NCBI GenBank assembly: GCA_024998565.1
Contig: JACOEM010000005.1
Location: 221,104-285,103 of the forward strand
DNA length: 64,000 bases
Direction of reading: 5' to 3'
From: Nitrospira sp.
GTDB taxonomy: Bacteria > Nitrospirota > Nitrospiria > Nitrospirales > Nitrospiraceae
Shown: one piece after another, positions 1 to 9,250 of the stretch
How positions within the stretch are numbered: position 1 is the first letter of the stretch
Layout: every line of letters starts with the position of its first letter
Program-made: the position numbers and the translations under genes
The notes under the pieces: generated by a model
Seen by the model: the letters and a program-made list of their open reading frames with translations, nothing else
What the model was told of the DNA's origin: nothing
Database searches by the model: none

Positions 1-173
1 AGGTGTTCCAGAAATATCCCGGTGCCTCGAGCGTCTCCCTGGTCATGGCCCTCGGCGGCACGATGGAAGCGCGGACCTCTCCCCTCCCCAACGTCAAGAT
101 CACTCCCAGCGAGCATTTCGTCGCCGATATTGAGGAAGTGCTAGGCAAGGGCGCCATCACTTTGGTAACCTAG
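1..173 (+). CDS. dnaE: DNA polymerase III subunit alpha, C-terminal end (partial)
   Basis: The open frame read from base 3 gives 56 residues ending at TAG 171-173 and resembles the extreme C-terminus of DnaE, the catalytic subunit of replicative polymerase III (a G-A-S-S-V-S-L type strand, then P-S-E-H-F-V-A-D-I-E and a short terminal helix). The polymerase, PHP and OB domains lie outside the window. dnaE directly upstream of accA is a common bacterial arrangement, which supports the call. Only the tail is visible, so completeness cannot be judged. Confidence 0.8.
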   Translation, partial: VFQKYPGASSVSLVMALGGTMEARTSPLPNVKITPSEHFVADIEEVLGKGAITLVT

Positions 174-210
174 GCAAACCTAGGCAACACCCTTAAGGGG
201 GTTCAGCAGT

Positions 211-1179
211 ATGAGAGATTACCTCGACTTTGAAAAACCGATCCGCGAACTCGAAGAGAAAATCGAGAAGCTGGCCTCCGCCGAGTCGCCCAAGTCCGGC
301 ACGCAGGACGAGATCCGCAAGCTCCGGACGAAACTCGCGCAGGTCGAGCACCAGCTCTATACGACCCTGACGCCCTGGCAGCGCACCCAACTGGCCCGCC
401 ATCCTCAGCGGCCCACGACCCTCGACTATATCAACGAGCTCTCCCGTGAATTCCTCGAACTGCACGGCGACCGCAACTTCGGCGACGACCGCGCGATCGT
501 AGGAGGGTTTGCCCGCTTTAACGACCGGTCGGTGATGATCATCGGCCATCAGAAGGGAAAAACCCTCAAAGAGCGCATGCAGCGGAACTTCGGTATGCCC
601 AATCCGGAAGGCTACCGGAAGGCGTTGCGGCTCATGCGACTGGCGGAAAAGTTCGGCCGTCCGATCATTACGCTGATCGACACCCCCGGCGCCTATCCCG
701 GTATCGGCGCGGAAGAACGAGGACAGTCTGAAGCCATCGCCAGAAACCTGTTCGTCATGTCTCGACTGTCAGTGCCCATCATTTCCGTCGTCATCGGCGA
801 AGGCGGCAGCGGCGGCGCCCTGGCGTTGGGCGTGAGCGACCGCATCCTCATGCTGGAACATTCCGTCTACTCCGTCATTTCTCCCGAAGGGTGCGCAGCG
901 ATTCTGTACGATGATCCGGCAAAGGTTCCGGATGCCGCCGCATCGCTGAAGATGACCGCGCAGGATCTGGTCGGACTCGGCATCGTCGATGAAGTGATTC
1001 CGGAGCCGTTGGGCGGCGCGCATCGTGACCCCCGGGCCATGTGCGACCGGGTCGCCAAGGCCTTGGCCAATCAGCTCTATGCCCTGGTTGAACTGCCGAC
1101 CGACCAGCTCATCGCGCAGCGCGATCAGAAGTTCCGCAAGATCGGGGTGGTCGGCGGACTCGTACCGGTAGGAGCCTAA
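211..1179 (+). CDS. accA: Acetyl-CoA carboxylase carboxyltransferase subunit alpha
   Basis: 322 residues, the normal AccA length. AccA with AccD transfers the carboxyl group from carboxybiotin to acetyl-CoA, making malonyl-CoA for fatty acid synthesis in the cytosol. Visible hallmarks are the N-terminal helical hairpin (residues 1-70), the L-H-G-D-R-N-F-G-D-D segment, the T-L-I-D-T-P-G-A-Y-P-G motif and the oxyanion-hole G-E-G-G-S-G-G-A-L-A-L stretch. The ATG is preceded by AAGGGGG at 195-201, a clear Shine-Dalgarno. It sits 37 bp after dnaE in the same direction and is probably co-transcribed with it. Nothing looks unusual. Confidence 0.97.
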   Translation: MRDYLDFEKPIRELEEKIEKLASAESPKSGTQDEIRKLRTKLAQVEHQLYTTLTPWQRTQLARHPQRPTTLDYINELSREFLELHGDRNFGDDRAIVGGFARFNDRSVMIIGHQKGKTLKERMQRNFGMPNPEGYRKALRLMRLAEKFGRPIITLIDTPGAYPGIGAEERGQSEAIARNLFVMSRLSVPIISVVIGEGGSGGALALGVSDRILMLEHSVYSVISPEGCAAILYDDPAKVPDAAASLKMTAQDLVGLGIVDEVIPEPLGGAHRDPRAMCDRVAKALANQLYALVELPTDQLIAQRDQKFRKIGVVGGLVPVGA

Positions 1180-1460
1180 CCACTCTCGAATTCCCAACCT
1201 CGTTCGTCCACACCACAAACCCGGAGCGGTTTTCGTCCTCTGCATCCGCCCCGGCTATTCAGATCCGTTGAAACCACCTACAGATTTGTCCTGATTTTCC
1301 ATCGCCCGACGACTTGTTACACTGCCGCCCGCCTGCGTAGGCCGAGTGGGTGCCGTATCGATGGAGACACCTCGATACGCGCCGTCACCAGCGTCATCTT
1401 CACGCGCAGCGTCATCATTCAACACATCTCGGGAGATTTTTACAGGAGGCAGGTACGGGT

Positions 1461-2777
1461 ATGTCGAAGTCGATCGTGAACGCATTCGTGGTGTCACTGT
1501 TATGCAGTTGGGGCGCCTTGACGGGCAACGCATTCGCACAGTCGCTGCCCACCGGCGTGCCGCTGGGCGGAATTCCCTCCCCCGTATTTTCTTCGCAAGC
1601 ATCCGGAACCGAGGCCGGGGTTGCTCCGGATCCGCTGTGGACCGACGCCCTCTGGCATGCGGATGAGAAGGGCATCAACCGCTTTTTTCCGCAGGACGGA
1701 TTCCTCCGCGTGCGCGGCTGGGTGGACGGCGGGTATACGTATAACGCAAGCAACCCGCGCAGCAACTTCAGCGGACCTTACAACGCCATCGACCGTGACA
1801 TTCCGGTCCTCAACCAGTTGTACATGATTGTCGAAAAACCGCTGACCGCCTCGGGCAGCAATTGGGGCATCGGCGGGCGCTTGGATTTCATGTACGGCTA
1901 CGATTACTTTTTGACGCAGAGCAATGGAGTCGAGCGGCGGGAGAACGGCGCGCAGCGCTGGAACGCGCAGGGGCAGCACTACGGGCTGGCGATGCCGCAG
2001 GCCTATGCTGAAATCGGAAACCAGACGTTCTCGGTGAAGGTCGGCCACTTCTATACGATCATCGGCTACGAAGGTGTGCCGTCCATCAACAACTTCTTCT
2101 ACTCCAAATCCTTTGCCTACCAATTCGCCGGCCCCTTCACCCACTGGGGCGGACTGGCCACCTGGCATGTGAACGATCGCGTGACGCTGCAAGGCGGCCT
2201 GGTGAACGGCTGGGATTCGCTGGACCGGACGAAGGACAGCACCACGGGTCTGGCCAGCATCAAGTACACCGCGCCGGAGAACCTCTGGTCGCTCTCATTC
2301 TCCATGGTCACGGGCAACGAACCCAGCGCCGTGGCCACACAATTTGAAACCCGCACGCGATACAGCCTGATCTTCACGGCACATCCGGCCGAGCGATGGG
2401 AATACGTCTTCCACCATCACTATGCCTATCAAAACCAGGGCAAGGTCGACGGCGGCACCGCGCGCTGGTACGGCATCGACAACTATCTCTACTATGCGCT
2501 CACCGATCAATGGCGGGCGGGTCTGCGCTTCGAGTGGATGCGCGACGAAGCCGGCACCAGGGTCGGCGGCAACCCGGTGCGCGACAACCCGAACCTCGGG
2601 CCGTTTGCCGGGTCCTTCTATTCGCTCAGCGCCGGCCTCAACTACCGGCCCCATCCCAATGTGTTGATCCGTCCGGAGGTGCGCGCCGACTGGTTCGACG
2701 GGCAGCGCTCGCCATACAACGACGGCCTGAACAAGAATCAAGTCCTGGCCGCCATCAACGGCACGCTGCAGTTTTAG
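1461..2777 (+). CDS. OmpL-like outer-membrane beta-barrel porin (BBP2 family)
   Basis: The ATG at 1461 is chosen because AGGAGG (1444-1449) lies just upstream and the product then begins with a signal peptide (basic start, hydrophobic core, G-N-A-F-A-Q cleavage region). The 438-residue mature barrel is rich in alternating aromatic/polar strands (residues about 80-438) and ends in Phe (G-T-L-Q-F), as barrels recognised by BamA do. The R-V-R-G-W-V-D-G-G-Y-T start of the barrel and the G-F-Y-T-I-I-G-Y-E-G-V core resemble the putative beta-barrel porin-2 family. It likely forms a diffusion channel in the outer membrane; the substrate is unknown. It stands alone, convergent with the next gene. Confidence 0.85.
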   Translation: MSKSIVNAFVVSLLCSWGALTGNAFAQSLPTGVPLGGIPSPVFSSQASGTEAGVAPDPLWTDALWHADEKGINRFFPQDGFLRVRGWVDGGYTYNASNPRSNFSGPYNAIDRDIPVLNQLYMIVEKPLTASGSNWGIGGRLDFMYGYDYFLTQSNGVERRENGAQRWNAQGQHYGLAMPQAYAEIGNQTFSVKVGHFYTIIGYEGVPSINNFFYSKSFAYQFAGPFTHWGGLATWHVNDRVTLQGGLVNGWDSLDRTKDSTTGLASIKYTAPENLWSLSFSMVTGNEPSAVATQFETRTRYSLIFTAHPAERWEYVFHHHYAYQNQGKVDGGTARWYGIDNYLYYALTDQWRAGLRFEWMRDEAGTRVGGNPVRDNPNLGPFAGSFYSLSAGLNYRPHPNVLIRPEVRADWFDGQRSPYNDGLNKNQVLAAINGTLQF

Positions 2778-2809
2778 CGCGAGATGGAACGGAGCAGGCG
2801 GGTCGGAGA

Positions 2810-3394
2810 TTACCGGCCTGCCTGCCCGGCAGGCAGCAAGCCCAATGCAATGAATCGCTCCCGAATGACCGACAGGATGTGGTGCCGAAGTTCGGTCCGG
2901 TATGGCGCGAGGGAGGGATCACCGAGATACCGGTCCACCGTGCGAGGCAGCTTCTTCCACCAGGTACGGGCCGCCTCCCGCGCCTGCTGAGCTCCGGTCT
3001 CCCCGCCCGCCAGAATCACCCTCAATTCCTTCTCGAAGAATCCGACATGCACCTGTTCGTCTTCGAGGATGTCCGCCAGGTCCGGCCGCACCGTCGCGAG
3101 GAGCGTCGCGAATTCCAGTCCGAGCGCCTCATACCCGAACAACAATACCGCCAGCATTTCCCACTGCGACGGCACAGTCGGCAGAGTCGGTGCCCGCTGC
3201 GAAGTGGTACCCAGCATCCCTTCGAATTGCCGCAGGTGATCCTGCTCGTCGGTCTCGTGGCGCTGGAGAAACGTCTGGACGTGGCGTGGAAGATTCTGCG
3301 TCTGAGCAGCCCGCACCGCCCAGAGCGCCATGGCTTCGGCGCGCAAAAACCGTTCGAGCAAGGCTCTTTCACAGGTCTGAGGCAGAACCATCAT
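2810..3394 (-). CDS. Ferritin-like diiron four-helix protein
   Basis: 194 residues, mainly helical. Counted from the ATG at 3394, carboxylate and histidine ligands fall in the pattern E20, E50-x-x-H53, E89 or E94, E113-x-x-H116, the duplicated E...ExxH signature of ferritin-like diiron proteins. Such proteins bind O2 or peroxide at a diiron site; the substrate here is not evident. The ATG at 3394 follows AGGA by about 10 bp; an in-frame GTG at 3412 is possible but overlaps the upstream stop. The gene is downstream of a small hypothetical gene on the same strand with an 8-bp gap. Its 3' end contains the palindrome TGCCTGCCCGGCAGGCA (2819-2835), possibly a shared terminator with the convergent porin gene. 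Confidence 0.7.
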   Translation of the reverse strand: MMVLPQTCERALLERFLRAEAMALWAVRAAQTQNLPRHVQTFLQRHETDEQDHLRQFEGMLGTTSQRAPTLPTVPSQWEMLAVLLFGYEALGLEFATLLATVRPDLADILEDEQVHVGFFEKELRVILAGGETGAQQAREAARTWWKKLPRTVDRYLGDPSLAPYRTELRHHILSVIRERFIALGLLPAGQAGR

Positions 3395-3401
3395 CGCACT
3401 A

Positions 3402-3602
3402 TCAATCCTCACTCGGCGGGACGATCGGACCGGCCCACTCGCCCTTCGTCAGTCCGACTTCCTGCGAGGCCCCATCGGGCCATTGGAAATACCCCACCGC
3501 ATCGACATAGAGGATCAGCGGGTCCATGTCCTCTCCCAGCCCGCGCCACCAATACCACCCGGCCTTGGCCGGTTTGTCGCTTGTCCATACTAAGCTCGTC
3601 AT
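3402..3602 (-). CDS. Small Trp-rich hypothetical protein
   Basis: 66 residues with several Trp (G-W-Y-W-W-R near the start, F-Q-W-P-D-G in the middle, G-E-W-A-G-P near the end). The spacing resembles small proteins of unknown function in which a conserved K-P-x-x-x-G-W-Y-W-W segment is common. The ATG at 3602 is preceded by GGGAGG, while an upstream in-frame ATG at 3617 lacks a ribosome site. No signal peptide or membrane segment. It is the first gene of a two-gene unit with the ferritin-like gene; function unknown. Confidence 0.6.
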   Translation of the reverse strand: MTSLVWTSDKPAKAGWYWWRGLGEDMDPLILYVDAVGYFQWPDGASQEVGLTKGEWAGPIVPPSED

Positions 3603-3781
3603 GATCCTCCCGTGCATCCTATTTCGTCGAAGATAAGAGCGTATGCCAGTGGCTTATCCCCTATGGCCGGACGAACAATACGCTCACTGCTCCGGCGATA
3701 GGCGATTCGCTCCGGCCCCTATCCCAATCACTATAGGCCATGTGCTATAGGCTATAGCCTCTTCAGGAGACGCACCCTACC

Positions 3782-6280
3782 ATGGTCCAATTACCAATAG
3801 AAGAGGCGATCCCGGCGCTGCGCCAAACCCTGGCAACCGGACGCGCGGCCTTGCTGACGGCGCAACCGGGCGCAGGAAAAACCACACGTGTCCCGCTGGC
3901 CCTGCTGCATGAACCCTGGTTGGCCGGACAGAAACTGGTGCTGCTCGAACCCCGGCGATTGGCCGCCCGCGCGGCCGCAACTTACATGGCTGCCATGCTG
4001 GGTGAGCCCGTCGGCAAAACGGTCGGGTACCGCATCCGCCACGACACCAGGGTCGGGCAGGATACGCGGATCGAAGTCGTCACCGAAGGGATTCTCACCA
4101 GGCTGCTGCAGCACGACCCGTCACTCGCCGGATACGGCCTCGTCATCTTCGACGAGTTTCACGAACGCAGCCTGCAGGCTGATCTTGGCGTGGCCTTCGC
4201 CAGGGAATCACAACGTCTGTTCCGGCCGGACCTGCGTCTGCTTGTCATGTCGGCGACGCTCGACTGCGCAGCAGTCACGCGCCTCCTGCATGATGCCGCC
4301 ACCATTTCCTGCGAGGGTCGCCTCTTCCCGGTCACCACGCAGTATCTCGACCGGCCGATTGAAGGGCATCTGGAACCGGCAGTGGTCCGGAGCATTCGCC
4401 AGGCATTGGCTCGTGACGAGGGCAGTCTGTTGGTGTTTCTTCCCGGCATGGCCGAGATCCGGCGCGTCGAGCGGCAACTTGTCGAGGCCTCCCTCGGCCC
4501 GGATATGCTCATCGCCCCGATGCATGGTGAACTCCCGCAGAGTGAACAGGAACAGGCGATTCTCCCCGCGCCGACAGGGCGACGGAAAATCGTCCTCGCG
4601 ACCTCGATCGCAGAAACCAGTTTGACCATCGAGGGTGTGCGGGTCGTCATCGATGCAGGTCTGATGCGGGTTCCGCGCTTCGATCCCCGCTCGGGCCTCA
4701 CCAGGCTCGATACCATTCGTGTGACCCAGGACGCAGCCGATCAACGACGCGGTCGCGCGGGCCGATTGGAACCGGGCACCTGTTATCGCCTCTGGACGAC
4801 GGCGGAGCAGCAAGCGCTCCTCCCTCGCCGCCCTCCGGAAATCCTGGAGGCGGACCTGGCCCCCCTGGCGCTGGATCTCGCGGAATGGGGTGTGATTGAA
4901 ACAAGCGAACTGTCCTGGCTCGACCCGCCGCCGGCAGGGGCGTTGGCCCAGGCCCGTGAACTTCTGCGAGAGCTCGGAGCGCTCGATGCGCGAGGAGCCC
5001 TGACCGCACACGGCCGCCGGCTGGCCCACGTCACTGTTCATCCAAGACTGGCCCACATGATGGTGACCGCCGTGCCGATCGGCCTGGGAACTCACGCCTG
5101 CGACCTGGCGGCGCTGCTGAGCGAACGTGACATTCTGCAAGGGGGACCGGGTTGGCGAAATGCCGACCTGCGCATCCGAGTTGAAGCCTTGCACGGCGCC
5201 AGAGACCATCTTGCCGGTGCAACGATCAATCGTGCCGGTTGCGAACGGGTGCGGCGGGCATCGGAGCAGTGGCGGCGACAGCTCCAACTTGGCGGCTCAT
5301 CCGGCGATGGTACCGAACACACCGGCACACTACTCGCTCTCGCCTATCCCGACCGCATTGCGCAACGGATCGCAGGCAGCGAGGGTCGCTATCGTTTGGC
5401 CAACGGACGAGGCGCGGCATTCCACACCGTACAAGGTCTCTCTCAAGAAGAGTATCTGGTGGTGGCACAACTCGACGGCACCGGTGACTGGGCGCGTATT
5501 CTCCTAGCCTCGCCGGTTGGATTGCCGGATCTACGGCACCATTGCGCCGGGCAGATCAACACCGTCGATGTCCTGGAGTGGGACGACCGGTTGGAATCCG
5601 TCCGCGCCAGACGGCAGCGCCGGTTGGGGCAACTCATCCTCGATGATCGGGCCACCCACGACCCGGACCCGACTCAAGTCACCGCCGCCTTACTGTTCGG
5701 CATCCGTCGGGCGGGGATCACCTGTCTGCCCTGGACCAAAGATCTGCAACAGTGGCGCGCACGCGTCGGGTTTCTCCATCGCATCGACTCCACTTGGCCG
5801 GACCTGTCAGACGACGCGCTCACAAACAACCTCGACGCGTGGCTGGGGCCATTTGTCAGCGGCCTCACAAGCCTCGCGCAGGTTCGTCGCATCGATCTCC
5901 AACCGCCGCTCGAAAGCCTCCTCACATGGCAGCAGCGGCAGGAGCTTCCCAGGCTCGTGCCCACACACCTCACCGTGCCGAGTGGTTCCCATGTGAAGCT
6001 GGATTACGATCAGAACGAGACGCCAGTGCTGGCCGTGCGACTCCAGGAGATGTTCGGCTGTCAGGAGACACCGCGCATCGCGGGTGGAAGGGTGCCGGTG
6101 ATGGTGCATCTGCTCTCCCCGGCGGGACGGCCTGTGCAGGTCACGAAAGACCTGGCCAGTTTTTGGCGCTCGGCGTATCAAGAGGTGAAGAAAGAATTGC
6201 GAGGCCGCTACCCACGCCACCACTGGCCGGATGATCCACTCACCGCACCACCGACGAACCGCACGAAACGCCGTACCTAG
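3782..6280 (+). CDS. hrpB: ATP-dependent RNA helicase HrpB
   Basis: 832 residues, typical HrpB length. Superfamily 2 DEAH-type helicase: Walker A A-Q-P-G-A-G-K-T-T at residues 27-35, motif II D-E-F-H followed by E-R-S (124-130), S-A-T motif III, then the helicase C domain with Q-R-R-G-R-A-G-R, a helicase-associated (HA2) region and the long HrpB-specific C-terminal domain. D-E-F-H in place of D-E-A-H is normal for HrpB. The cellular role in most bacteria is poorly defined (RNA remodelling is assumed from the family). CAGGAG lies about 12 bp upstream of the ATG. It is an isolated gene; the 164-bp region upstream holds short repeats of CTATAGGC. Confidence 0.95.
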   Translation: MVQLPIEEAIPALRQTLATGRAALLTAQPGAGKTTRVPLALLHEPWLAGQKLVLLEPRRLAARAAATYMAAMLGEPVGKTVGYRIRHDTRVGQDTRIEVVTEGILTRLLQHDPSLAGYGLVIFDEFHERSLQADLGVAFARESQRLFRPDLRLLVMSATLDCAAVTRLLHDAATISCEGRLFPVTTQYLDRPIEGHLEPAVVRSIRQALARDEGSLLVFLPGMAEIRRVERQLVEASLGPDMLIAPMHGELPQSEQEQAILPAPTGRRKIVLATSIAETSLTIEGVRVVIDAGLMRVPRFDPRSGLTRLDTIRVTQDAADQRRGRAGRLEPGTCYRLWTTAEQQALLPRRPPEILEADLAPLALDLAEWGVIETSELSWLDPPPAGALAQARELLRELGALDARGALTAHGRRLAHVTVHPRLAHMMVTAVPIGLGTHACDLAALLSERDILQGGPGWRNADLRIRVEALHGARDHLAGATINRAGCERVRRASEQWRRQLQLGGSSGDGTEHTGTLLALAYPDRIAQRIAGSEGRYRLANGRGAAFHTVQGLSQEEYLVVAQLDGTGDWARILLASPVGLPDLRHHCAGQINTVDVLEWDDRLESVRARRQRRLGQLILDDRATHDPDPTQVTAALLFGIRRAGITCLPWTKDLQQWRARVGFLHRIDSTWPDLSDDALTNNLDAWLGPFVSGLTSLAQVRRIDLQPPLESLLTWQQRQELPRLVPTHLTVPSGSHVKLDYDQNETPVLAVRLQEMFGCQETPRIAGGRVPVMVHLLSPAGRPVQVTKDLASFWRSAYQEVKKELRGRYPRHHWPDDPLTAPPTNRTKRRT

Positions 6281-6375
6281 GACTTGCCCGACCGTGCACC
6301 TTCGGCCGGCGCTTGCTAATCTTCCACAATTGCAGCATTCTACGCGCAACCTGTTCCTTGCTTGCGACCCACGAG

Positions 6376-6930
6376 ATGCCGATGGACCATTTCGCGATCA
6401 TCACCGCCTTCGGACAAGACCGCCCCGGTATCGTCGCCTTGATGGCCGATAGCCTCTACCAGCTCGGCTGTAATATCGAAGACACCTGCATGACCCGGCT
6501 ACGCGGCGAGTTCACCATGATGCTCATGGTGCGCCTGCCGGAAGGCATCGCCGCCGAAGATCTTGGCCAACGCCTGACGCCCTATACGACGCCACTGGAC
6601 CTTGCCGTCTTATGCAGAGCGATGCCGGACCAGGCAGCCACCAGACAGACAGCCCTGGAAACCCCGACGTTCATGTTGTCGGTTTACGGGGCCGACCATC
6701 CGGGCATCGTGGCGCAAGTGGCCCGCACCGTCGCCCAGCACCAAGGCAACATTACCGACATGAATACCCGCGTGGTCGGATCGGGAGAGCGTCCCATCTA
6801 TGTCATGGTCCTGGAGGTTCAATTGCAGGAAGCCGGGCAAGCCGACCAGCTCAGACAGGCCCTGGAACAATTGAAGCCGCTGCTGGGCGTCGATCTGACG
6901 TTCCGACCGCTTGAAAGTGTCACCTTCTGA
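6376..6930 (+). CDS. Tandem ACT-domain protein, GcvR-like
   Basis: 184 residues made of two ACT domains (about 5-85 and 100-180), each opening with a beta strand followed by G-x-D-R/H-P-G-I-V, the ligand-binding turn. This is the architecture of the glycine cleavage repressor GcvR and related amino-acid sensors. It probably binds an amino acid and acts through protein contacts; no DNA-binding domain is present. The start at 6376 or the ATG at 6382 fits the domain edge; no strong Shine-Dalgarno separates them. The stop is 2 bp before the def GTG, so the two are co-translated. Confidence 0.8.
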   Translation: MPMDHFAIITAFGQDRPGIVALMADSLYQLGCNIEDTCMTRLRGEFTMMLMVRLPEGIAAEDLGQRLTPYTTPLDLAVLCRAMPDQAATRQTALETPTFMLSVYGADHPGIVAQVARTVAQHQGNITDMNTRVVGSGERPIYVMVLEVQLQEAGQADQLRQALEQLKPLLGVDLTFRPLESVTF

Positions 6931-6932
6931 TC

Positions 6933-7424
6933 GTGGCTATCCGTCCGATTCTGCAGTATCCCCACCAGGCACTCAAATCCGCGAACGCCCCCGTCGTCCC
7001 CTCCGATCCCGCCGTGCAAGCGGTGGTTCAAGATATGCTGGATACGCTCGCCGCGTCACCCGGTGTCGCACTGGCAGCGCCCCAGATCGGACAGGCGGTG
7101 CAGGTGATCGTCGTCGATGTGTCGCGTAAGAAAGGCGAGCGGGGCCATGGATTGGTCGTGCTGTTGAACCCGGTCATTCTCTCGCTGGAAGGAAAAAAGA
7201 CCGTGCGGGAAGGCTGCCTGAGCGTGCCGGACTATACGGGGAATGTGCTGCGCTACGAAGAGGCGCTGGTGGAGGGGGTGACGCCGGACGGACGGGTCGT
7301 CACGGTGAGTGCGTCAGGATTCGAAGCGCTCGCCTTTCAGCATGAAGTGGACCATCTGAACGGCCTGCTCTTCCTCGACCGCATCCAGTCGCTCAGCACC
7401 GATCTCTTCAGACGAAAAAAATAA
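6933..7424 (+). CDS. def: Peptide deformylase
   Basis: 163 residues, usual length. Removes the N-formyl group from nascent proteins at the ribosome using a bound Fe2+ or other divalent metal. All three motifs are present: G-V-A-L-A-A-P-Q-I-G (motif 1, with Ala where most enzymes have the second Gly), E-G-C-L-S-V-P (motif 2, metal Cys) and Q-H-E-V-D-H (motif 3, metal His and catalytic Glu). The start is GTG, two bases after the ACT-domain gene stop. Convergent with the Sel1 gene, 17 bp apart. Confidence 0.95.
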   Translation: MAIRPILQYPHQALKSANAPVVPSDPAVQAVVQDMLDTLAASPGVALAAPQIGQAVQVIVVDVSRKKGERGHGLVVLLNPVILSLEGKKTVREGCLSVPDYTGNVLRYEEALVEGVTPDGRVVTVSASGFEALAFQHEVDHLNGLLFLDRIQSLSTDLFRRKK

Positions 7425-7441
7425 CGTCCGACACCGACGAA

Positions 7442-7909
7442 TTATTTTCTCGGCCGCCATCCCTTGAGACGTGCCGCAATGGCTTCATGTTGTTCGGCGG
7501 TGAGCATCGCGGCCAATGCGTCACGGCGGAGTCTGGCACGGCTGCTGTCCTGACGACTCGCGAGGGAATACCAGAAGAACGCCTCCAGCACATCTTGCGT
7601 CACCCCCTGCCCCTGCTCATACAACATGCCCATGTCCCGTTGCGCCAAGACGTGGCCCTGGTCGGCCGCCAGCTGCAGCCACCGCACCGCCTCGGCCTCA
7701 TCGGTTTCCCCGAGACTGCCCGTGAGCAAGGCCTGCCCCAACATCCATTGCGCGTTCGCATCGCCCTGGCCGGCGAGCGCCTGCAGCTGATGCTGGGAGG
7801 ACGGGTCGGCCAAGGCCGACGATACCGGACAGGACAACAGCACCATCATCGCCGCCGACAGCCATCGCCATCCGAAATGATTCGTGACCGGCACTCTCCG
7901 TCCGCTCAA
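7442..7909 (-). CDS. Secreted Sel1-like repeat protein
   Basis: About 155 residues. An N-terminal hydrophobic segment ending in S-A-L-A-D looks like a signal peptide. Two to three Sel1-like helical repeats follow (A-N-A-Q-W-M-L-G-Q..., A-V-R-W-L-Q-L-A-A-D-Q-G-H..., L-E-A-F-F-W-Y-S-L-A-S), which in other proteins mediate protein-protein contacts in the periplasm. The start is uncertain: the reading frame opens with TTG at 7909, with an in-frame GTG at 7894. Partner unknown. Confidence 0.7.
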   Translation of the reverse strand: MSGRRVPVTNHFGWRWLSAAMMVLLSCPVSSALADPSSQHQLQALAGQGDANAQWMLGQALLTGSLGETDEAEAVRWLQLAADQGHVLAQRDMGMLYEQGQGVTQDVLEAFFWYSLASRQDSSRARLRRDALAAMLTAEQHEAIAARLKGWRPRK

Positions 7910-7934
7910 GCCCGTCTCCCGTCTGCGAGTCTAT

Positions 7935-9197
7935 TCAATGGTCGGCCAACAACGCCTCGGCGGCTTTTCGCCCGGACAGCAGCGCCCCATCCAACGTCCC
8001 GGTCTCGCAATAGTCACCGCATTGATACAACCCCGGTCTCACGCGCGGCGACGCGTTCGACGCCTGCGCCGTGAGCCCCTCAATCGGCGGCAGCGCTCTC
8101 TTGATGTGATCGGTCCGCAAATGTCGCCAGGCACTCACCTCCTCACCGAACCACTCGCGCAACTGTCGGCGCACTGCCTGTTGGAGATCATCGCCGGCGT
8201 GCGAAGGCTGCCGAGACAAACTGACCGAAACCAGCGCCCGTCCCGAGGGCGCATAACCGGAGGCGACCTCACTCAAGACACAGGCGGTGCCGACCGGCCC
8301 CTGACCCTCTCCGTTTAGCATCAACCAGGGCCCGCGGACCGGTGGAGCGGGCGCGTCGAAATACAGGCAGATCGCATCGCGTCCGGGCGCAGCGGGCCAG
8401 CTCTCGCCGCGTAACCTGGCAGCGGTGGCATCATCCGTGGCCAGGACCAGCGCATCGGCCGCGAGTCGTTCACCGGACGCCAGCACCACGGCGGCGCCGC
8501 CCAGGTGACTGACCGCGGCGTTCAAGCGGATCGACTCCGTTGGAAGAGTCGCGGCCAGCTGACTCGCAATCGCGCCCATGCCCTGTTGCGGCAGCGCGAT
8601 GTCGCCGCGAGAAAACGCCGCCCAGACCCATTCAAACAGCCGGCAGGGCGTGGACAACGTCTCATCCAGAAACACGCCACTCAGAAACGGCTGGAAAAAC
8701 CGCTGCTGCATGGCGGGAGAAAACCCATAGGTCTGCAAGACCTCCAGCATGGTGCGCTCGCCTCCGCCCGCCTGCCCGCAAAGCCGTCGTTGCAATGCAT
8801 CCCGGCGGAGCCGGAGCACCTTAAGCTTGTCACTGAACGAGCCGATCGGGCTGGCCATCGTGGAGAAACAATCCTGCGGGCGGCGAAACGGGTCGCTGAT
8901 TCGATGAAAACCTCCGGCATATCGCACCATCGCGCCGGGGTAAAACGGTTGGAGTTGCAGCGCCGCATAGTCCAACATCTTCCGGGCTTCTGGATACCCG
9001 GTCAGAAACACCTGAAACCCTCGATCGAGTTGGAATCCCTCTACCCGATCGGTCCTCACCCGCCCGCCCACGGCATCGGATGCCTCAAGCAGGCTACAGG
9101 CGAGTCCGGTCTTCGACAGATGTCGCGCACAAGCCAAGCCGGCGACACCGGCTCCGATGATGATGACACGAGGGGTAGAAGACATGACGGGCGGCAT
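7935..9197 (-). CDS. FAD-dependent amine oxidase/desaturase-type oxidoreductase
   Basis: 420 residues (416 if the second ATG at 9185 is used). The N-terminus has the Rossmann FAD motif V-I-I-I-G-A-G-V-A-G-L-A-C-A, then E-A-S-D-A-V-G-G-R-V-R-T-D, the signature of the amine oxidase / protoporphyrinogen oxidase / phytoene desaturase superfamily. The C-terminus has the second flavin contact (L-Y-Q-C-G-D-Y-C-E-T-G-T-L-D-G-A-L-L-S-G). Substrate unknown; there are no carotenoid or heme genes next to it. It lies 25 bp upstream in map terms of the Sel1 gene, which it may be co-transcribed with. Confidence 0.85.
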   Translation of the reverse strand: MPPVMSSTPRVIIIGAGVAGLACARHLSKTGLACSLLEASDAVGGRVRTDRVEGFQLDRGFQVFLTGYPEARKMLDYAALQLQPFYPGAMVRYAGGFHRISDPFRRPQDCFSTMASPIGSFSDKLKVLRLRRDALQRRLCGQAGGGERTMLEVLQTYGFSPAMQQRFFQPFLSGVFLDETLSTPCRLFEWVWAAFSRGDIALPQQGMGAIASQLAATLPTESIRLNAAVSHLGGAAVVLASGERLAADALVLATDDATAARLRGESWPAAPGRDAICLYFDAPAPPVRGPWLMLNGEGQGPVGTACVLSEVASGYAPSGRALVSVSLSRQPSHAGDDLQQAVRRQLREWFGEEVSAWRHLRTDHIKRALPPIEGLTAQASNASPRVRPGLYQCGDYCETGTLDGALLSGRKAAEALLADH

Positions 9198-9250
9198 TCT
9201 AAACGCAGGTAGAACCAGACTCCAGTTTCATTAGGACGATTCTCAGCCTG